64,000 bases of DNA from Thermincola carboxydiphila (GTDB lineage: Bacteria; Bacillota; Thermincolia; Thermincolales; UBA2595). The stretch lies in the NCBI GenBank assembly GCA_016841045.1, contig JAENZX010000013.1, positions 1 through 64,000 on the forward strand, in the 5' to 3' direction. A program made the position numbers and the translations under genes. A model generated the notes under the pieces. The model searched no databases. It was not told the origin of the DNA and worked only from the letters and a program-made list of their open reading frames with translations. Of the stretch, positions 16,719 to 25,453 are shown one piece after another (within the stretch, counting starts at the first letter, position 1; each line of letters starts with the position of its first letter).

Positions 16719-17702
16719 ATGCCCACAAAAATAGGGATACCCAGAGCATTGTCTTATTACGCTTATTACCCGTTTTGGAAGACCTTTTTTGAAAGTCTGG
16801 GACATGAAACGGTAACTTCCCCTTTGACTACGAAACACGTGCTTGATAACGGAATAAAGGAAGCAGTAACTGACGCTTGTGTTCCTATAAAATTGTTTCA
16901 CGGTCACGTTTGTGACCTGAAGGAAAAATCAGATTTTCTATTTGTTCCGAGATTTGTTAGTGTATGCAGGGAAAGAAAGGTTACATTTTGTCCCAAATTT
17001 CTTGGCCTTCCAGATATGATTAAAACATCAATATCAGGATTACCACCATTGCTTGATGTCCGTATTGACCTGAAGAAAGGTTGGGCAGAACTGTTTAAGG
17101 TGTGTGTTTGCTTAGGAAAGCGTTTGGATAATAACTTGATGGAAATATCCAGAGCCCTTAACCGTGGGATAAAAGCCCAGAAAAGGTATGAGAAATTACT
17201 CTTGAGGGAATTTACCCCGGTAGAGGCTATCGCGATGCTTGAGGGAAACAAAGAGTTTGTCCAAAACCGCGATACTAGATTAAAGTTTGCTTTATTAGGG
17301 TTTCCGTATACGGTTTATGACAAATTTATTAATGTTGATATTATAAACAAGCTTAAAAAAATGGGGGTTAAAATTTTTACAACTGAGATGGTTCCGCCGA
17401 AAATACTACTTTCCCAGGCCAAAAAAGTCCCCAAGAATCTTTTCTGGTATTTCAGTAATCAGGTATTAAGAGCAGCGTTGTATTATATAGATCATGTTAA
17501 AGTTGACGGAATAATTCATATAACTGCTTTTGGGTGTGGCCCTGATGCAATGGTTGATAAAATGATTGAACTTGAGGCAAAGCACAGGGGTCCGGTGCCG
17601 TTTATGTCAATTACAATAGATGAGCATACGGGGGAAGCTGGGTTGATAACAAGACTCGAAGCATTTGTTGACATGCTGTTACTTCGGAGTGAAATGACAT
17701 GA
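16719..17702 (+). CDS. COG3580-type acyl-CoA dehydratase activase-related protein
   Basis: A 327-residue DUF2229-type protein, start ATG 16719 with AAAGGGGG eight bases upstream. The opening PTKIGIPRALSYY, the DACVPIKLFHGHV segment and the C-terminal HITAFGCGPDAM...EHTGEAG block are typical of the family that accompanies 2-hydroxyacyl-CoA dehydratase activases. In large single-chain relatives this domain is fused to the ATPase; here it is separate. Cysteines such as those in VCRERKVTFCPKF may hold a cluster; that is inference. The 3' end overlaps the next gene by four bases (ATGA). A short alternative frame with a strong ribosome site starts at 16675 and overlaps the 5' end; its meaning is unclear. 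Confidence 0.8.
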   Translation: MPTKIGIPRALSYYAYYPFWKTFFESLGHETVTSPLTTKHVLDNGIKEAVTDACVPIKLFHGHVCDLKEKSDFLFVPRFVSVCRERKVTFCPKFLGLPDMIKTSISGLPPLLDVRIDLKKGWAELFKVCVCLGKRLDNNLMEISRALNRGIKAQKRYEKLLLREFTPVEAIAMLEGNKEFVQNRDTRLKFALLGFPYTVYDKFINVDIINKLKKMGVKIFTTEMVPPKILLSQAKKVPKNLFWYFSNQVLRAALYYIDHVKVDGIIHITAFGCGPDAMVDKMIELEAKHRGPVPFMSITIDEHTGEAGLITRLEAFVDMLLLRSEMT

Positions 17703-18787
17703 AAATAGCCTTTCCCTATATGGGTACTTCACACATAGCATTCAAAATGCTTATCAGAGACTTAGGGCACGAGCCGATGGTGCCGCCAAAGTTGAGCAAA
17801 AAGACTTTGACCTATGGAACTCAACATTCACCGGAATTTGCCTGCCTTCCATTTAAAATTCTATTGGGAAGTTATCTAGAAGCTATCGAACAGGGTGCAG
17901 AGCTTATAATTACTTCTGGCGGCTCCGGCCCATGCAGAGCCGGTTACTATGGAGTACTTCACCAAAAGATACTGCAAGATTTGGGATATGATACGAAAAT
18001 TATAGTAATGGAATCTCCATATCGTAACCCTTTTGATTTTTTGGGTAAAATCAAGTCGGTCATTAGTTGCTCGGGTGTTTCATGGTGGACTTTTATAAAA
18101 GTGTTTTACAAAGCCTGGGAAAAACTAAAGTTACTTGATGAAACAGAATTTTTATCCCATCAGATAAGACCTTTTGAATGCCTTAGGGGTGAAACCACCA
18201 AGGTCTTTAAAGAATGCCTGAACGTAATCGACGAATCTCAGACTACAGAGCAAATAAGAGAGGCTCGGAAACTTACACAAGAACTCCTTAACAACATATC
18301 ACAGGACCACACTCGTAAAGTCTTGAAAATCGGAATAATTGGAGAAATATACGTTGTACTTGAACCTTTTGCAAATCATGATCTGGAGGTTACACTGGGA
18401 GAAATGGGAGTACTAACTCACCGGTCAATATACCTTTCTGACTGGACCAGGGAAAGCACCGGATATGAATCTAAGAAGAATATAATTAAAGCAGCCTCAC
18501 CTTATATAAATGAGTTGTTCGGCGGACATGGAATTTACAGTGTAGGGCATACCGTCTTATACAGCCAAAAGGGATTCGACGGAGTTGTTCAGTTAGCACC
18601 GTTCACATGTATTCCAGAAATCGTTGCCAAGACCATTTTGGCCAAGGTTTCTAATGATTTCGCTATTCCTGTACTGACAGTGTTCCTAGATGAACAGACC
18701 GGAAAGGCTGGACTTCAGACCAGGCTTGAAGCATTCGTTGACTTGTTAGGACAGAAACGGGCTATTCAGGAGGGAGTAGTGACATGA
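17699..18787 (+). CDS. COG3581-type acyl-CoA dehydratase activase-related protein
   Basis: A 362-residue partner of the preceding gene, starting inside its stop codon. The motifs IAFPYMGTSHIAFKMLI, YGTQHSPEFACLPFK, TSGGSGPCRAGYYG and VQLAPFTCIPEIVAK, with the terminal DEQTGKAGLQTRLEAF, define this family. The terminal block closely parallels the end of the upstream protein (EHTGEAGLITRLEAF), so the two are distant paralogues. Conserved cysteines lie in the SPEFAC, GPCRAG and FTCIPE segments. No biochemical function is established. The gene overlaps the activase ATPase gene that follows. Confidence 0.8.
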   Translation: MKIAFPYMGTSHIAFKMLIRDLGHEPMVPPKLSKKTLTYGTQHSPEFACLPFKILLGSYLEAIEQGAELIITSGGSGPCRAGYYGVLHQKILQDLGYDTKIIVMESPYRNPFDFLGKIKSVISCSGVSWWTFIKVFYKAWEKLKLLDETEFLSHQIRPFECLRGETTKVFKECLNVIDESQTTEQIREARKLTQELLNNISQDHTRKVLKIGIIGEIYVVLEPFANHDLEVTLGEMGVLTHRSIYLSDWTRESTGYESKKNIIKAASPYINELFGGHGIYSVGHTVLYSQKGFDGVVQLAPFTCIPEIVAKTILAKVSNDFAIPVLTVFLDEQTGKAGLQTRLEAFVDLLGQKRAIQEGVVT

Positions 18788-19737
18788 TAGGTTATTTGGG
18801 TTTAGACGTTGGATCTGTCAGTACTAACCTTGTTGTTATTGATGACTACAATGAAGTACTCATCAATTTGTACATAAGAACGAGAGGGCAACCCATAAAA
18901 GCTGTTCAGGATGGATTAAAGCATGTGGCTATGGAATTAGGTAACAGTATAACAATCGGAGGTGTAGGGACAACTGGAAGCGCTCGTCATTTGACTAGCA
19001 TTATTACCGGAGCGGACACTGTAAAAAATGAAATTACAGCCCATGCTATGGCTGCTTCAGCTATGGTCCCCGGAGTCCAGACTGTTTTGGAAATAGGTGG
19101 ACAGGATTCAAAAATAATTCTGTTAAGGCATGGAATTGTTACGGATTTTGCCATGAATACTGTGTGCGCGGCTGGAACGGGTTCTTTTCTTGATCAGCAG
19201 GCATCTCGTCTAAACATCCCAATTGAGGATTTTGGAGGAATTGCTTTAAAAGCTGTCTCACCTGTACGTATTGCTGGAAGATGTTCAGTCTTTGCTGAAT
19301 CCGATATGATCCATAAGCAGCAGCTCGGGCACAATCTGGAGGACATCATTGCCGGATTGTGTGAAGCACTGGTTAGAAACTACCTTAATAATGTAGGAAA
19401 AGGCAAACAGATTAAAGAACCAGTTTCATTTCAAGGTGGTGTTGCAGCGAATGTAGGCATTAAAGCTGCCTTTGAACAAGCTCTTGGAATGAAGGTAATA
19501 ATACCCAGGTACTTCAACGTAATGGGCGCTATTGGAGCTGCTATTTTGGCCAGGGAAAAGGTGAGAAGGGTCAATACTACCAATTTTAAAGGTTTTGATG
19601 CCAGTGAGTTTAAATATAAGGCAGGAAGCTTTGAGTGCAAAGGCTGCTCAAATTTATGTGAGGTAATAGAGATTTTCCATGACTGTAATGTAATTGCCCG
19701 TTGGGGTGACAGATGCGGTAAATGGGAGAGTGTATAA
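18784..19737 (+). CDS. Acyl-CoA dehydratase activase (BcrA/BadF/HgdC-type ATPase)
   Basis: An ASKHA-fold ATPase of 317 residues resembling HgdC, the ATP-dependent electron donor that activates 2-hydroxyacyl-CoA dehydratases and benzoyl-CoA reductases. Seen here are LGLDVGSVSTNLVV (phosphate 1), LEIGGQDSK (phosphate 2), CAAGTGSF with Cys128 and AGRCSVFAESD with Cys167, the pair that holds the [4Fe-4S] cluster across the dimer. A C-terminal extension adds CKGC, a further Cys pair and RWGDRCGKW. No dehydratase alpha/beta subunit is nearby, so the target is unknown. The three genes overlap by four bases each and clearly form one operon. Confidence 0.88.
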   Translation: MIGYLGLDVGSVSTNLVVIDDYNEVLINLYIRTRGQPIKAVQDGLKHVAMELGNSITIGGVGTTGSARHLTSIITGADTVKNEITAHAMAASAMVPGVQTVLEIGGQDSKIILLRHGIVTDFAMNTVCAAGTGSFLDQQASRLNIPIEDFGGIALKAVSPVRIAGRCSVFAESDMIHKQQLGHNLEDIIAGLCEALVRNYLNNVGKGKQIKEPVSFQGGVAANVGIKAAFEQALGMKVIIPRYFNVMGAIGAAILAREKVRRVNTTNFKGFDASEFKYKAGSFECKGCSNLCEVIEIFHDCNVIARWGDRCGKWESV

Positions 19738-19837
19738 ATCCCAGTGTAATAAGTGTAATAAATGGTAATTTAGTAAAGGTATAATAAAAAGTTTGCAGCA
19801 AAAAATAAAATTAGTGAAAACAATGGAGGTGCTAAAA

Positions 19838-20005
19838 TTGCCAAAAGAAGTCAAATGTGTAGTTGAAGAATGTGTATACAATCAAAACAAGCTTTGTAAA
19901 GCTGAAGCTATTGAAGTAAGGTCAAGTGGTGATATGTCTGTTTCGACTTCAGACGGTACCGCATGTGAAACCTTTAAATCTCAGGAGATTGAGCAATTAC
20001 AGTAA
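19838..20005 (+). CDS. DUF1540 domain protein
   Basis: A 55-residue protein with one DUF1540 motif: CVVEECVYNQNKLCKAEAI followed by a distant Cys in TACETF, four cysteines likely to bind a metal. Function unknown; members are common in spore-forming Clostridia. I start it at TTG 19838 because GGAGG lies eight bases upstream; the longer frame from 19793 has none. The final codons lie in a short tandem duplication (unit about 14 bases, 19992-20019) that runs past the stop. Confidence 0.8.
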   Translation: MPKEVKCVVEECVYNQNKLCKAEAIEVRSSGDMSVSTSDGTACETFKSQEIEQLQ

Positions 20006-20026
20006 AGCAATTACAGTAAGCCAAAA

Positions 20027-20057
20027 GAAGGTGCCAAAAATAGAGGCACCTTCTTTA
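20027..20057 (+). terminator. Intrinsic terminator after the DUF1540 gene
   Basis: Perfect nine-base stem GAAGGTGCC/GGCACCTTC (20027-20035 with 20045-20053) and a TTTATTT tail. Confidence 0.85.
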
Positions 20058-20124
20058 TTTAAGGTATATAAGAGACTAACCGATTAGCAAGCTGTGGAGG
20101 GTGGGAAGTTCCCCCTCTTTAGTC

Positions 20125-20856
20125 CTAATGAAAAACGCTTAACATTAATATAAATATAAAGCCTATTATGCCTCCAAGGGTAGAGTAGTTTGGGTGCCTG
20201 CGCCTTGACTCGGGCAGCAGTTCGTTCTTTACGATAAATGTCATCGCTCCGGCAGCAATTGCCAGCAACAGGGCGACTTGATGTGGAGATGTTTTTATCA
20301 GAACTAATCCCACAAATGCTCCGATAGGTGTGAATAAGCTGACAACAATATTTATCATCAATATTTTGAGGGGAGTTACTCCGCCAATTTTTAAGGGTGT
20401 AGAGGTAGCCATTCCCTCAGGAATGTTGTGAAGACCTATGGCCAGGGCTATAATTATTCCTAAGTTGGCATGGGCCGAGTAACCGGCGGCAATCGCTATT
20501 CCTTCTGGTAGATCATGAAGAGCGATACCTGTAGCCACCAGGTAACCCATTTTTAAAAAATATGAATCACTTCCCTTGCTGCTCTGATTTTGGCTGTAAA
20601 TTTGTGAGAGAACCAAATCTAGTATTAACATAATGATTATACCAATACTAAAACCTGCGGCTGCCTGACGAAAAGAACCTTGTTCCAGTGAAGATGGCAG
20701 TAAATCAAGAACTACAACTGCGAGCATTATTCCTGCCGCTAGTCCAAACAAAACAGAAACTGTCTTTTCTTTCGGATTGCCTAGCAGCAAAACAACTAAA
20801 GCCCCCAGACAAGTTGCAAGCCCTGCTATTATACTTGACACCACTATTTCTGTCAT
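20125..20856 (-). CDS. ZIP family divalent metal transporter
   Basis: A 243-residue integral membrane protein with about eight hydrophobic helices. Helices IV and V carry the metal-site motifs IALHDLPEG and IGLHNIPEG (HxxPEG), diagnostic of ZIP transporters of the GufA/ZupT type, which import zinc, iron or manganese. Start ATG 20856 with GAGGTGG upstream on the minus strand. It is transcribed alone, divergently from the chemotaxis region. The metal specificity cannot be assigned by eye. Confidence 0.88.
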   Translation of the reverse strand: MTEIVVSSIIAGLATCLGALVVLLLGNPKEKTVSVLFGLAAGIMLAVVVLDLLPSSLEQGSFRQAAAGFSIGIIIMLILDLVLSQIYSQNQSSKGSDSYFLKMGYLVATGIALHDLPEGIAIAAGYSAHANLGIIIALAIGLHNIPEGMATSTPLKIGGVTPLKILMINIVVSLFTPIGAFVGLVLIKTSPHQVALLLAIAAGAMTFIVKNELLPESRRRHPNYSTLGGIIGFIFILMLSVFH

Positions 20857-20988
20857 TCAGCGACCACCTCACAAATTCTCTTTAAATTGGTATTCCCAAA
20901 TAGAGCAACTTATGCATTTGAGTGCATAACCGTCCGCAATTTGAATAATGTTGTAATGCTCACAATTTCTAAAAAAGAGGTGAAGCAC

Positions 20989-21135
20989 TTGTTTTTTAAG
21001 ATAATTGATTTTAAGTCGACAGGAATGGGGATTTTGTTCTTTTTAACAGTTTTTTTGCTGGGTATTCTGTGGGGTTCTGTCAATTATAATGGCTTGACTG
21101 ATACTCTTTCAAACCAAATCAAGTTTATCCGATGA
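20989..21135 (+). CDS. Small single-pass membrane protein, unrecognised
   Basis: A 48-residue ORF from TTG 20989 with AGAGGTG six bases upstream. It has a basic, amphipathic start (FFKIIDFKSTG) and one transmembrane helix (MGILFFLTVFLLGILWGSV), then a short polar tail. The pattern resembles the N-terminal anchor of SpoIIM-like proteins, but the similarity is weak and I would not name it. The frame continues upstream to 20887 without a better start. It could be a remnant. Confidence 0.5.
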   Translation: MFFKIIDFKSTGMGILFFLTVFLLGILWGSVNYNGLTDTLSNQIKFIR

Positions 21136-21258
21136 TTAACTAACTAGAACATTATTTGCAAAAACTTTAGCTATCCCAGAAAAAAGGAAGGATTTCTGTG
21201 GAATTTGTCGAACAGTACTAGAAAATAATGCCATAAAGCGTTTTGCAAAAAATATTAA

Positions 21259-21369
21259 GATAGCAGTTGGCAAACAACATGGGACAAGCAGGTCTTAACA
21301 GAGCTTGGTGTCACTGCAGATGAGTTAAAGTGCTGGTGCAGAGATTTAAAGTCTGACACGGAGGTTATT
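21259..21369 (+). other. Open stretch in the cheW frame, possible gene remnant
   Basis: After a TAA at 21256, the frame of cheW stays open for 37 codons before its ATG and reads like protein (for example VLTELGVTADELKCWCRDL). It has no start codon with a ribosome site, whereas the cheW ATG has ACGGAGG. It may be the tail of a decayed gene. The rest of 21136-21258 shows no gene; a Spo0A-box-like TGTCGAA lies at 21206-21212. Confidence 0.3.
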
Positions 21370-21843
21370 ATGGCGGAACATTTTATTAGTGACGAAAACC
21401 AGTTTGTTGTATTCAGACTTGGCCGAGAAACTTACGCCCTTGACATTTCAGCAGTACTCGAAATAATTACCATGCAGACCATAACTGAGGTACCGGGAAC
21501 AGATGAATGTATCGAGGGTATTATTAACCTGAGAGGTCGAGTTATTCCCGTTTTAAATTTACATAGGAAATTCTCTCTCTCCGGAGATGGTATTACCCGG
21601 GCAACGCGAATAGTAGTTGTTGAAATTGATGGCTGTAGTATTGGTATGTTAGTTGATGAAGTATCAGAAGTTGTAAAAATAATAGGTAATGCCATAGAAC
21701 AGCCTTCAGAGATTCTTGTGGGGATAGATTCAGAATATCTTGCAGGCGTGGCAAAAGTGGATGGACGTTTGATTATTATACTTGAATTAGAAAAGGTTTT
21801 ACAAAGAGACGATGTTCAGCTAATGGAGAATATCTACCAGTAA
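21370..21843 (+). CDS. cheW: Chemotaxis adaptor CheW
   Basis: A 157-residue CheW domain that couples chemoreceptors to CheA. Landmarks are the opening FVVFRLGRETYALDISAV, EIITMQTITEVPGT, GIINLRGRVIPVLNL and ILVDEVSEV-like MLVDEVSEVVKI. ATG start with GGAGG seven bases upstream. It is the first gene of a cheW-cheA-cheY-cheB-cheX run on one strand with gaps of 28-46 bases, so probably one operon. No receptor gene is in the window. Confidence 0.93.
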   Translation: MAEHFISDENQFVVFRLGRETYALDISAVLEIITMQTITEVPGTDECIEGIINLRGRVIPVLNLHRKFSLSGDGITRATRIVVVEIDGCSIGMLVDEVSEVVKIIGNAIEQPSEILVGIDSEYLAGVAKVDGRLIIILELEKVLQRDDVQLMENIYQ

Positions 21844-21871
21844 TGCTGCTGCTTGAAGGGGGGATTGGTTT

Positions 21872-23929
21872 ATGGGTCTAAATTTGGATGCTTCACCAGA
21901 GGAACTAAAAATATTTCTCGAAGAAGTAGAAGAACATTTTCAGACTTTGGAAGAAGATTTAATTCGACTGGAAAAGGAAGAAGAGTTTAACGAAGACTTG
22001 ATGCAGGAAATATTCCGCGCCTCACATACATTAAAAGGTTCATCAGCAACAATAGGTCATCTGCGTATGGCTGAACTTACCCATGCAATGGAAAATGTTT
22101 TTGACAAACTGCGAAAGAAACAGATTACTGTTAGCAGCAACATGGTGGACATATTGTTTGAATGCTTGGATTGTCTCAGAATACTCAGGGATGAAATAAT
22201 GAGTGATGAGGAATCTGATCTAAACCTGTCAACGATTTTGGATAAGTTAGCATCAATGAACATTGAACCCGATTCTAGCGATTATCCTAATCCAGCCTGT
22301 GACAATGTCAATAAAACTGACCTTTCAATCGAGTTAAGCTGGGATGAAAAAGATACAATTCACCGTGCAGAAGATCAGGGTCTTAAGCCTTTTCTGATTT
22401 CAATAACTTTCGATGCAGAACCAGAAATGTTGGCTGTAAGAACATTTGTAACGCTTATGGCTGTTGGAGAAATGGGTGAAGTTGTTAAATCATCACCATC
22501 TGCTGAAGAAATTGAAAAGGAACATGTTGATGAAGTTCTTACAGTGTTAGTGTTAACGAAAAACTGTAAAGAAGATATTGAAAAGCAGATTGCCGAATTA
22601 CCCAGTATTTCGGACTTTATTATCCAGCCTTTTGAAGATAACTTGATTTATGAAAAAGAAGTAGTTGTTTCAGATAGCGATTCAGATATCAGTAAAACAA
22701 AAACACCTAAGGATGGCAATACAGTTAAACCCTCAGAAAATAAAAACGCCGGTTTAAAGAAAACCAACCGGACAGTGAGGGTTGATGTTGAACTGCTTGA
22801 TAGCCTTATGAATCTTGTCGGTGAGCTGGTTATAGATCGTACAAGGCTATTTCAGATACTGGGCACGTTAGAATCTGAAAGTGAACTTGACGAAGTTTCA
22901 CAGGATCTCGGGAGAACGTCAGTTCACATTGCCAGGGTGACAACCCAGCTGCAGGAGCACATTATGAAAGCCAGAATGCTCCCGGTTGAGAATTTATTTA
23001 ATAAATTTCCAAGGATGGTTAGGGACTTATCACAAAAAGCGGGCAAAGAGTTAGATTTTGAAATGACTGGTCAGGAGACCGAGCTTGATCGGTCCATTAT
23101 TGAAGAAATTGGGGACCCGTTAATCCATCTTCTGCGTAACGCCGTTGATCATGGCATTGAAATGCCCGAAGACAGGAGGGCATGTGGAAAAAACCCCGTA
23201 GGGCAGTTGAAACTACGGGCTTCTCACGAAGAAAATCATATTATTATTTCAATAAAAGATGATGGTCGTGGAATTAATCCGGAAGGCGTTAAGCAAAGTG
23301 CTGTTAAAAAAGGATTGATTTCAGATGAGCAGGCCAAAAGATTAACGGACAAAGAAGCTATTAACCTGATTTTTATGTCAGGACTTAGTACGGTAAGCAA
23401 AGTCACTGATGTATCCGGCCGCGGTGTTGGGATGGATGTCGTTAGGAACAACATCGAAAAGATTAATGGGGCAATTGAGATAGACTCCATTGTTGGGCAG
23501 GGTACAGAATTTAAAATTAAGCTGCCCCTTACTTTGGCTATAATTAGGGCTCTTTTGGTTTCCGTCAAAAAATCGGTTTTTGCTATACCTTTGTCTACTA
23601 TAACTGAGACCATTAGAATTGATCAAAACCAGATTGACTTTGTTAATAATCAGGAAGTAATTGTGGTAAGAGGAAAAGTTCTTCCTCTTGTTAGAATGGG
23701 AAAAGTTTTTGGCCATGTGTCTGATGAGGGATCCGATGATAAAATTTTTGTTGTCGTGGTCAACCTCGCGGGACAACAGATAGGATTGGTAGTTGATTCA
23801 CTGGTGGGTGAACAGGAAATAGTTATCAAAAGTCTGGGTAAGTACATTGGTGATGTTCATGGAATATCGGGTGCCACCATACTGGGTGACGGAAATGTAG
23901 CTCTTATTGTAGATATACCTACCTGGTAA
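21872..23929 (+). CDS. cheA: Chemotaxis histidine kinase CheA
   Basis: CheA of 685 residues. Order: Hpt/P1 with phospho-His52 in FRASHTLKGSSAT; P2-like region (about 125-225); dimerisation helices (about 260-325); HATPase (N box LIHLLRNAVDHGIEMP, G1 KDDGRGI, G2 GRGVGMDVV); and a C-terminal CheW-like domain from about 550. It autophosphorylates in response to receptors and passes phosphate to CheY and CheB, both encoded next. The linker between P2 and the dimerisation domain is Ser/Asp/Lys-rich. ATG start with a GGGGG site. Confidence 0.95.
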   Translation: MGLNLDASPEELKIFLEEVEEHFQTLEEDLIRLEKEEEFNEDLMQEIFRASHTLKGSSATIGHLRMAELTHAMENVFDKLRKKQITVSSNMVDILFECLDCLRILRDEIMSDEESDLNLSTILDKLASMNIEPDSSDYPNPACDNVNKTDLSIELSWDEKDTIHRAEDQGLKPFLISITFDAEPEMLAVRTFVTLMAVGEMGEVVKSSPSAEEIEKEHVDEVLTVLVLTKNCKEDIEKQIAELPSISDFIIQPFEDNLIYEKEVVVSDSDSDISKTKTPKDGNTVKPSENKNAGLKKTNRTVRVDVELLDSLMNLVGELVIDRTRLFQILGTLESESELDEVSQDLGRTSVHIARVTTQLQEHIMKARMLPVENLFNKFPRMVRDLSQKAGKELDFEMTGQETELDRSIIEEIGDPLIHLLRNAVDHGIEMPEDRRACGKNPVGQLKLRASHEENHIIISIKDDGRGINPEGVKQSAVKKGLISDEQAKRLTDKEAINLIFMSGLSTVSKVTDVSGRGVGMDVVRNNIEKINGAIEIDSIVGQGTEFKIKLPLTLAIIRALLVSVKKSVFAIPLSTITETIRIDQNQIDFVNNQEVIVVRGKVLPLVRMGKVFGHVSDEGSDDKIFVVVVNLAGQQIGLVVDSLVGEQEIVIKSLGKYIGDVHGISGATILGDGNVALIVDIPTW

Positions 23930-23975
23930 AAAAGGCAGCTTCTTAGAGTTGAACCATAAAGGGAGGAAATAAAAA

Positions 23976-24332
23976 ATGCTTAAAGTTCTGCTTGTTGATG
24001 ATGCGGCGTTTATGCGCATGCGTTGTGCAAAGCTGCTCACAGAAAATGGATATTCCGTTGATGAAGCTGAAAACGGACAGGAGGCAGTTGAAAAATACCA
24101 GGCCATTAAACCAGACCTGGTTTTGATGGATATAACGATGCCAGTCATGGATGGACTAACTGCGGTAACTGAAATCAGGAAGATAGATCCTGATGCAAAG
24201 ATTGTTATGTGCAGTGCTTTAGGACAGCAGAATACTGTTATGTCTGCTATTAAGGCAGGGGCTAAAGATTTTATCGTGAAACCGTACCAGCCGGAAAAAA
24301 TATTATCCACGATTAAAAGATTTGTTGGTTAG
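23976..24332 (+). CDS. cheY: Chemotaxis response regulator CheY
   Basis: A single receiver domain of 118 residues: acidic pair in LLVDDAAFMR, phospho-acceptor Asp52 in LVLMDITMPVMDG, the T/S switch in VMCSALGQ and the conserved lysine in DFIVKPYQ. In Firmicutes CheY-P binds the flagellar switch and promotes counter-clockwise rotation. Start ATG with GGGAGG upstream. It is flanked by cheA and cheB. Confidence 0.93.
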   Translation: MLKVLLVDDAAFMRMRCAKLLTENGYSVDEAENGQEAVEKYQAIKPDLVLMDITMPVMDGLTAVTEIRKIDPDAKIVMCSALGQQNTVMSAIKAGAKDFIVKPYQPEKILSTIKRFVG

Positions 24333-24361
24333 GTCCCTGTTTAACCTGTTGGAGGTACAGG

Positions 24362-25420
24362 ATGACGAATAAAATTGGCGTTCTTGTGGTAGATGACTCT
24401 GCCTATATGCGTAAAGTCATATCTGGTATGATTCAATCAGATGATGGTCTTTTTGTTATCGATACTGCCCGTAATGGATTGGATGCAATTGAAAAGATTA
24501 AAAAATATAAACCGGACGTTGTTACATTAGATGTTGAGATGCCAGAGCTTGATGGATTATCTGCACTGGTACGCATAATGAAGGAATGTCCTACATCGGT
24601 AATCATGCTGAGCAGTCTGACCCGAGAGGGCAGCGAAACTACTATTAAAGCATTGACTATCGGCGCTGTAGATTTTGTAGCTAAACCGTCGGGAACAATT
24701 TCATTAGATATTAATAAAGTAAAAGATGAATTAATTACGAAAATAAAAACATCTGCCCGTGCTGTTATTAAAAACATGACGGCTCCCGTTTCACGCATGT
24801 CTGAAACACCAAAACTCGAAAGTGTTGCAGCTGTGAATTACTCCGGTAAGTCTCCAACAAAACTGGTTATCATTGGCAGTTCGACTGGGGGCCCCAATGC
24901 TTTACAGCAAGTTATCCCAAGGCTGCCTGCGAATCTTCCGGCGGCTGTTCTGGTGGTTCAGCATATGCCATCAGGCTTTACCCGGTCATTGGCTAGCAGG
25001 CTTAATGATTGTTCATCATTAGAGGTTGCCGAAGCCCAAGAAGGAGATTTGCTGCAGGCTGGTAAAGTGTATGTTGCTCCAGGAGGCTATCATCTTATTA
25101 TGCGCTCCAGAACCATTCTAGGACTAAATCAGGAGGCTCCGGTTCATAGCGTAAGACCTGCGGTAGATGTAACTTTGGACTCTGCGCTTAAGTTTTATGG
25201 TGCACAGATTATAGGGGTAATATTAACGGGTATGGGCTATGATGGTTCTCAAGGAATAGCTTCTTTAAAAAAAGCAGGTGGGAAAGCAATTGCTCAAGAT
25301 GAGTCCACTTCTGTTATCTACGGAATGCCCCGGATTATTGTAGAAATGGGTAAGGCTGATAAGGTTCTTCCCATTCATAGGATAGCTGATGAAATAGTAT
25401 CGATGATTCAGCTAAGATGA
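24362..25420 (+). CDS. cheB: Chemotaxis response regulator methylesterase CheB
   Basis: CheB (352 residues): N-terminal receiver with phospho-Asp57 in VVTLDVEMPELDG, a linker (about 130-165), and the C-terminal methylesterase. The catalytic triad is visible as the Ser in GSSTGGPNA (173/174), His201 in VVQHMPSGF and Asp294 in ILTGMGYDG. It removes methyl groups from receptor glutamates or deamidates glutamines. The matching methyltransferase CheR is not in this window. Start ATG with GGAGGT upstream. Confidence 0.95.
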   Translation: MTNKIGVLVVDDSAYMRKVISGMIQSDDGLFVIDTARNGLDAIEKIKKYKPDVVTLDVEMPELDGLSALVRIMKECPTSVIMLSSLTREGSETTIKALTIGAVDFVAKPSGTISLDINKVKDELITKIKTSARAVIKNMTAPVSRMSETPKLESVAAVNYSGKSPTKLVIIGSSTGGPNALQQVIPRLPANLPAAVLVVQHMPSGFTRSLASRLNDCSSLEVAEAQEGDLLQAGKVYVAPGGYHLIMRSRTILGLNQEAPVHSVRPAVDVTLDSALKFYGAQIIGVILTGMGYDGSQGIASLKKAGGKAIAQDESTSVIYGMPRIIVEMGKADKVLPIHRIADEIVSMIQLR

Positions 25421-25453
25421 TTTTGGATTCACGATGTGAGAGGACGGATATAG

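Noticed and set aside
21206-21212. Spo0A-box-like TGTCGAA upstream of cheW
   Set aside because: A single 7-mer with no promoter placed around it; too weak to call chemotaxis Spo0A-regulated.
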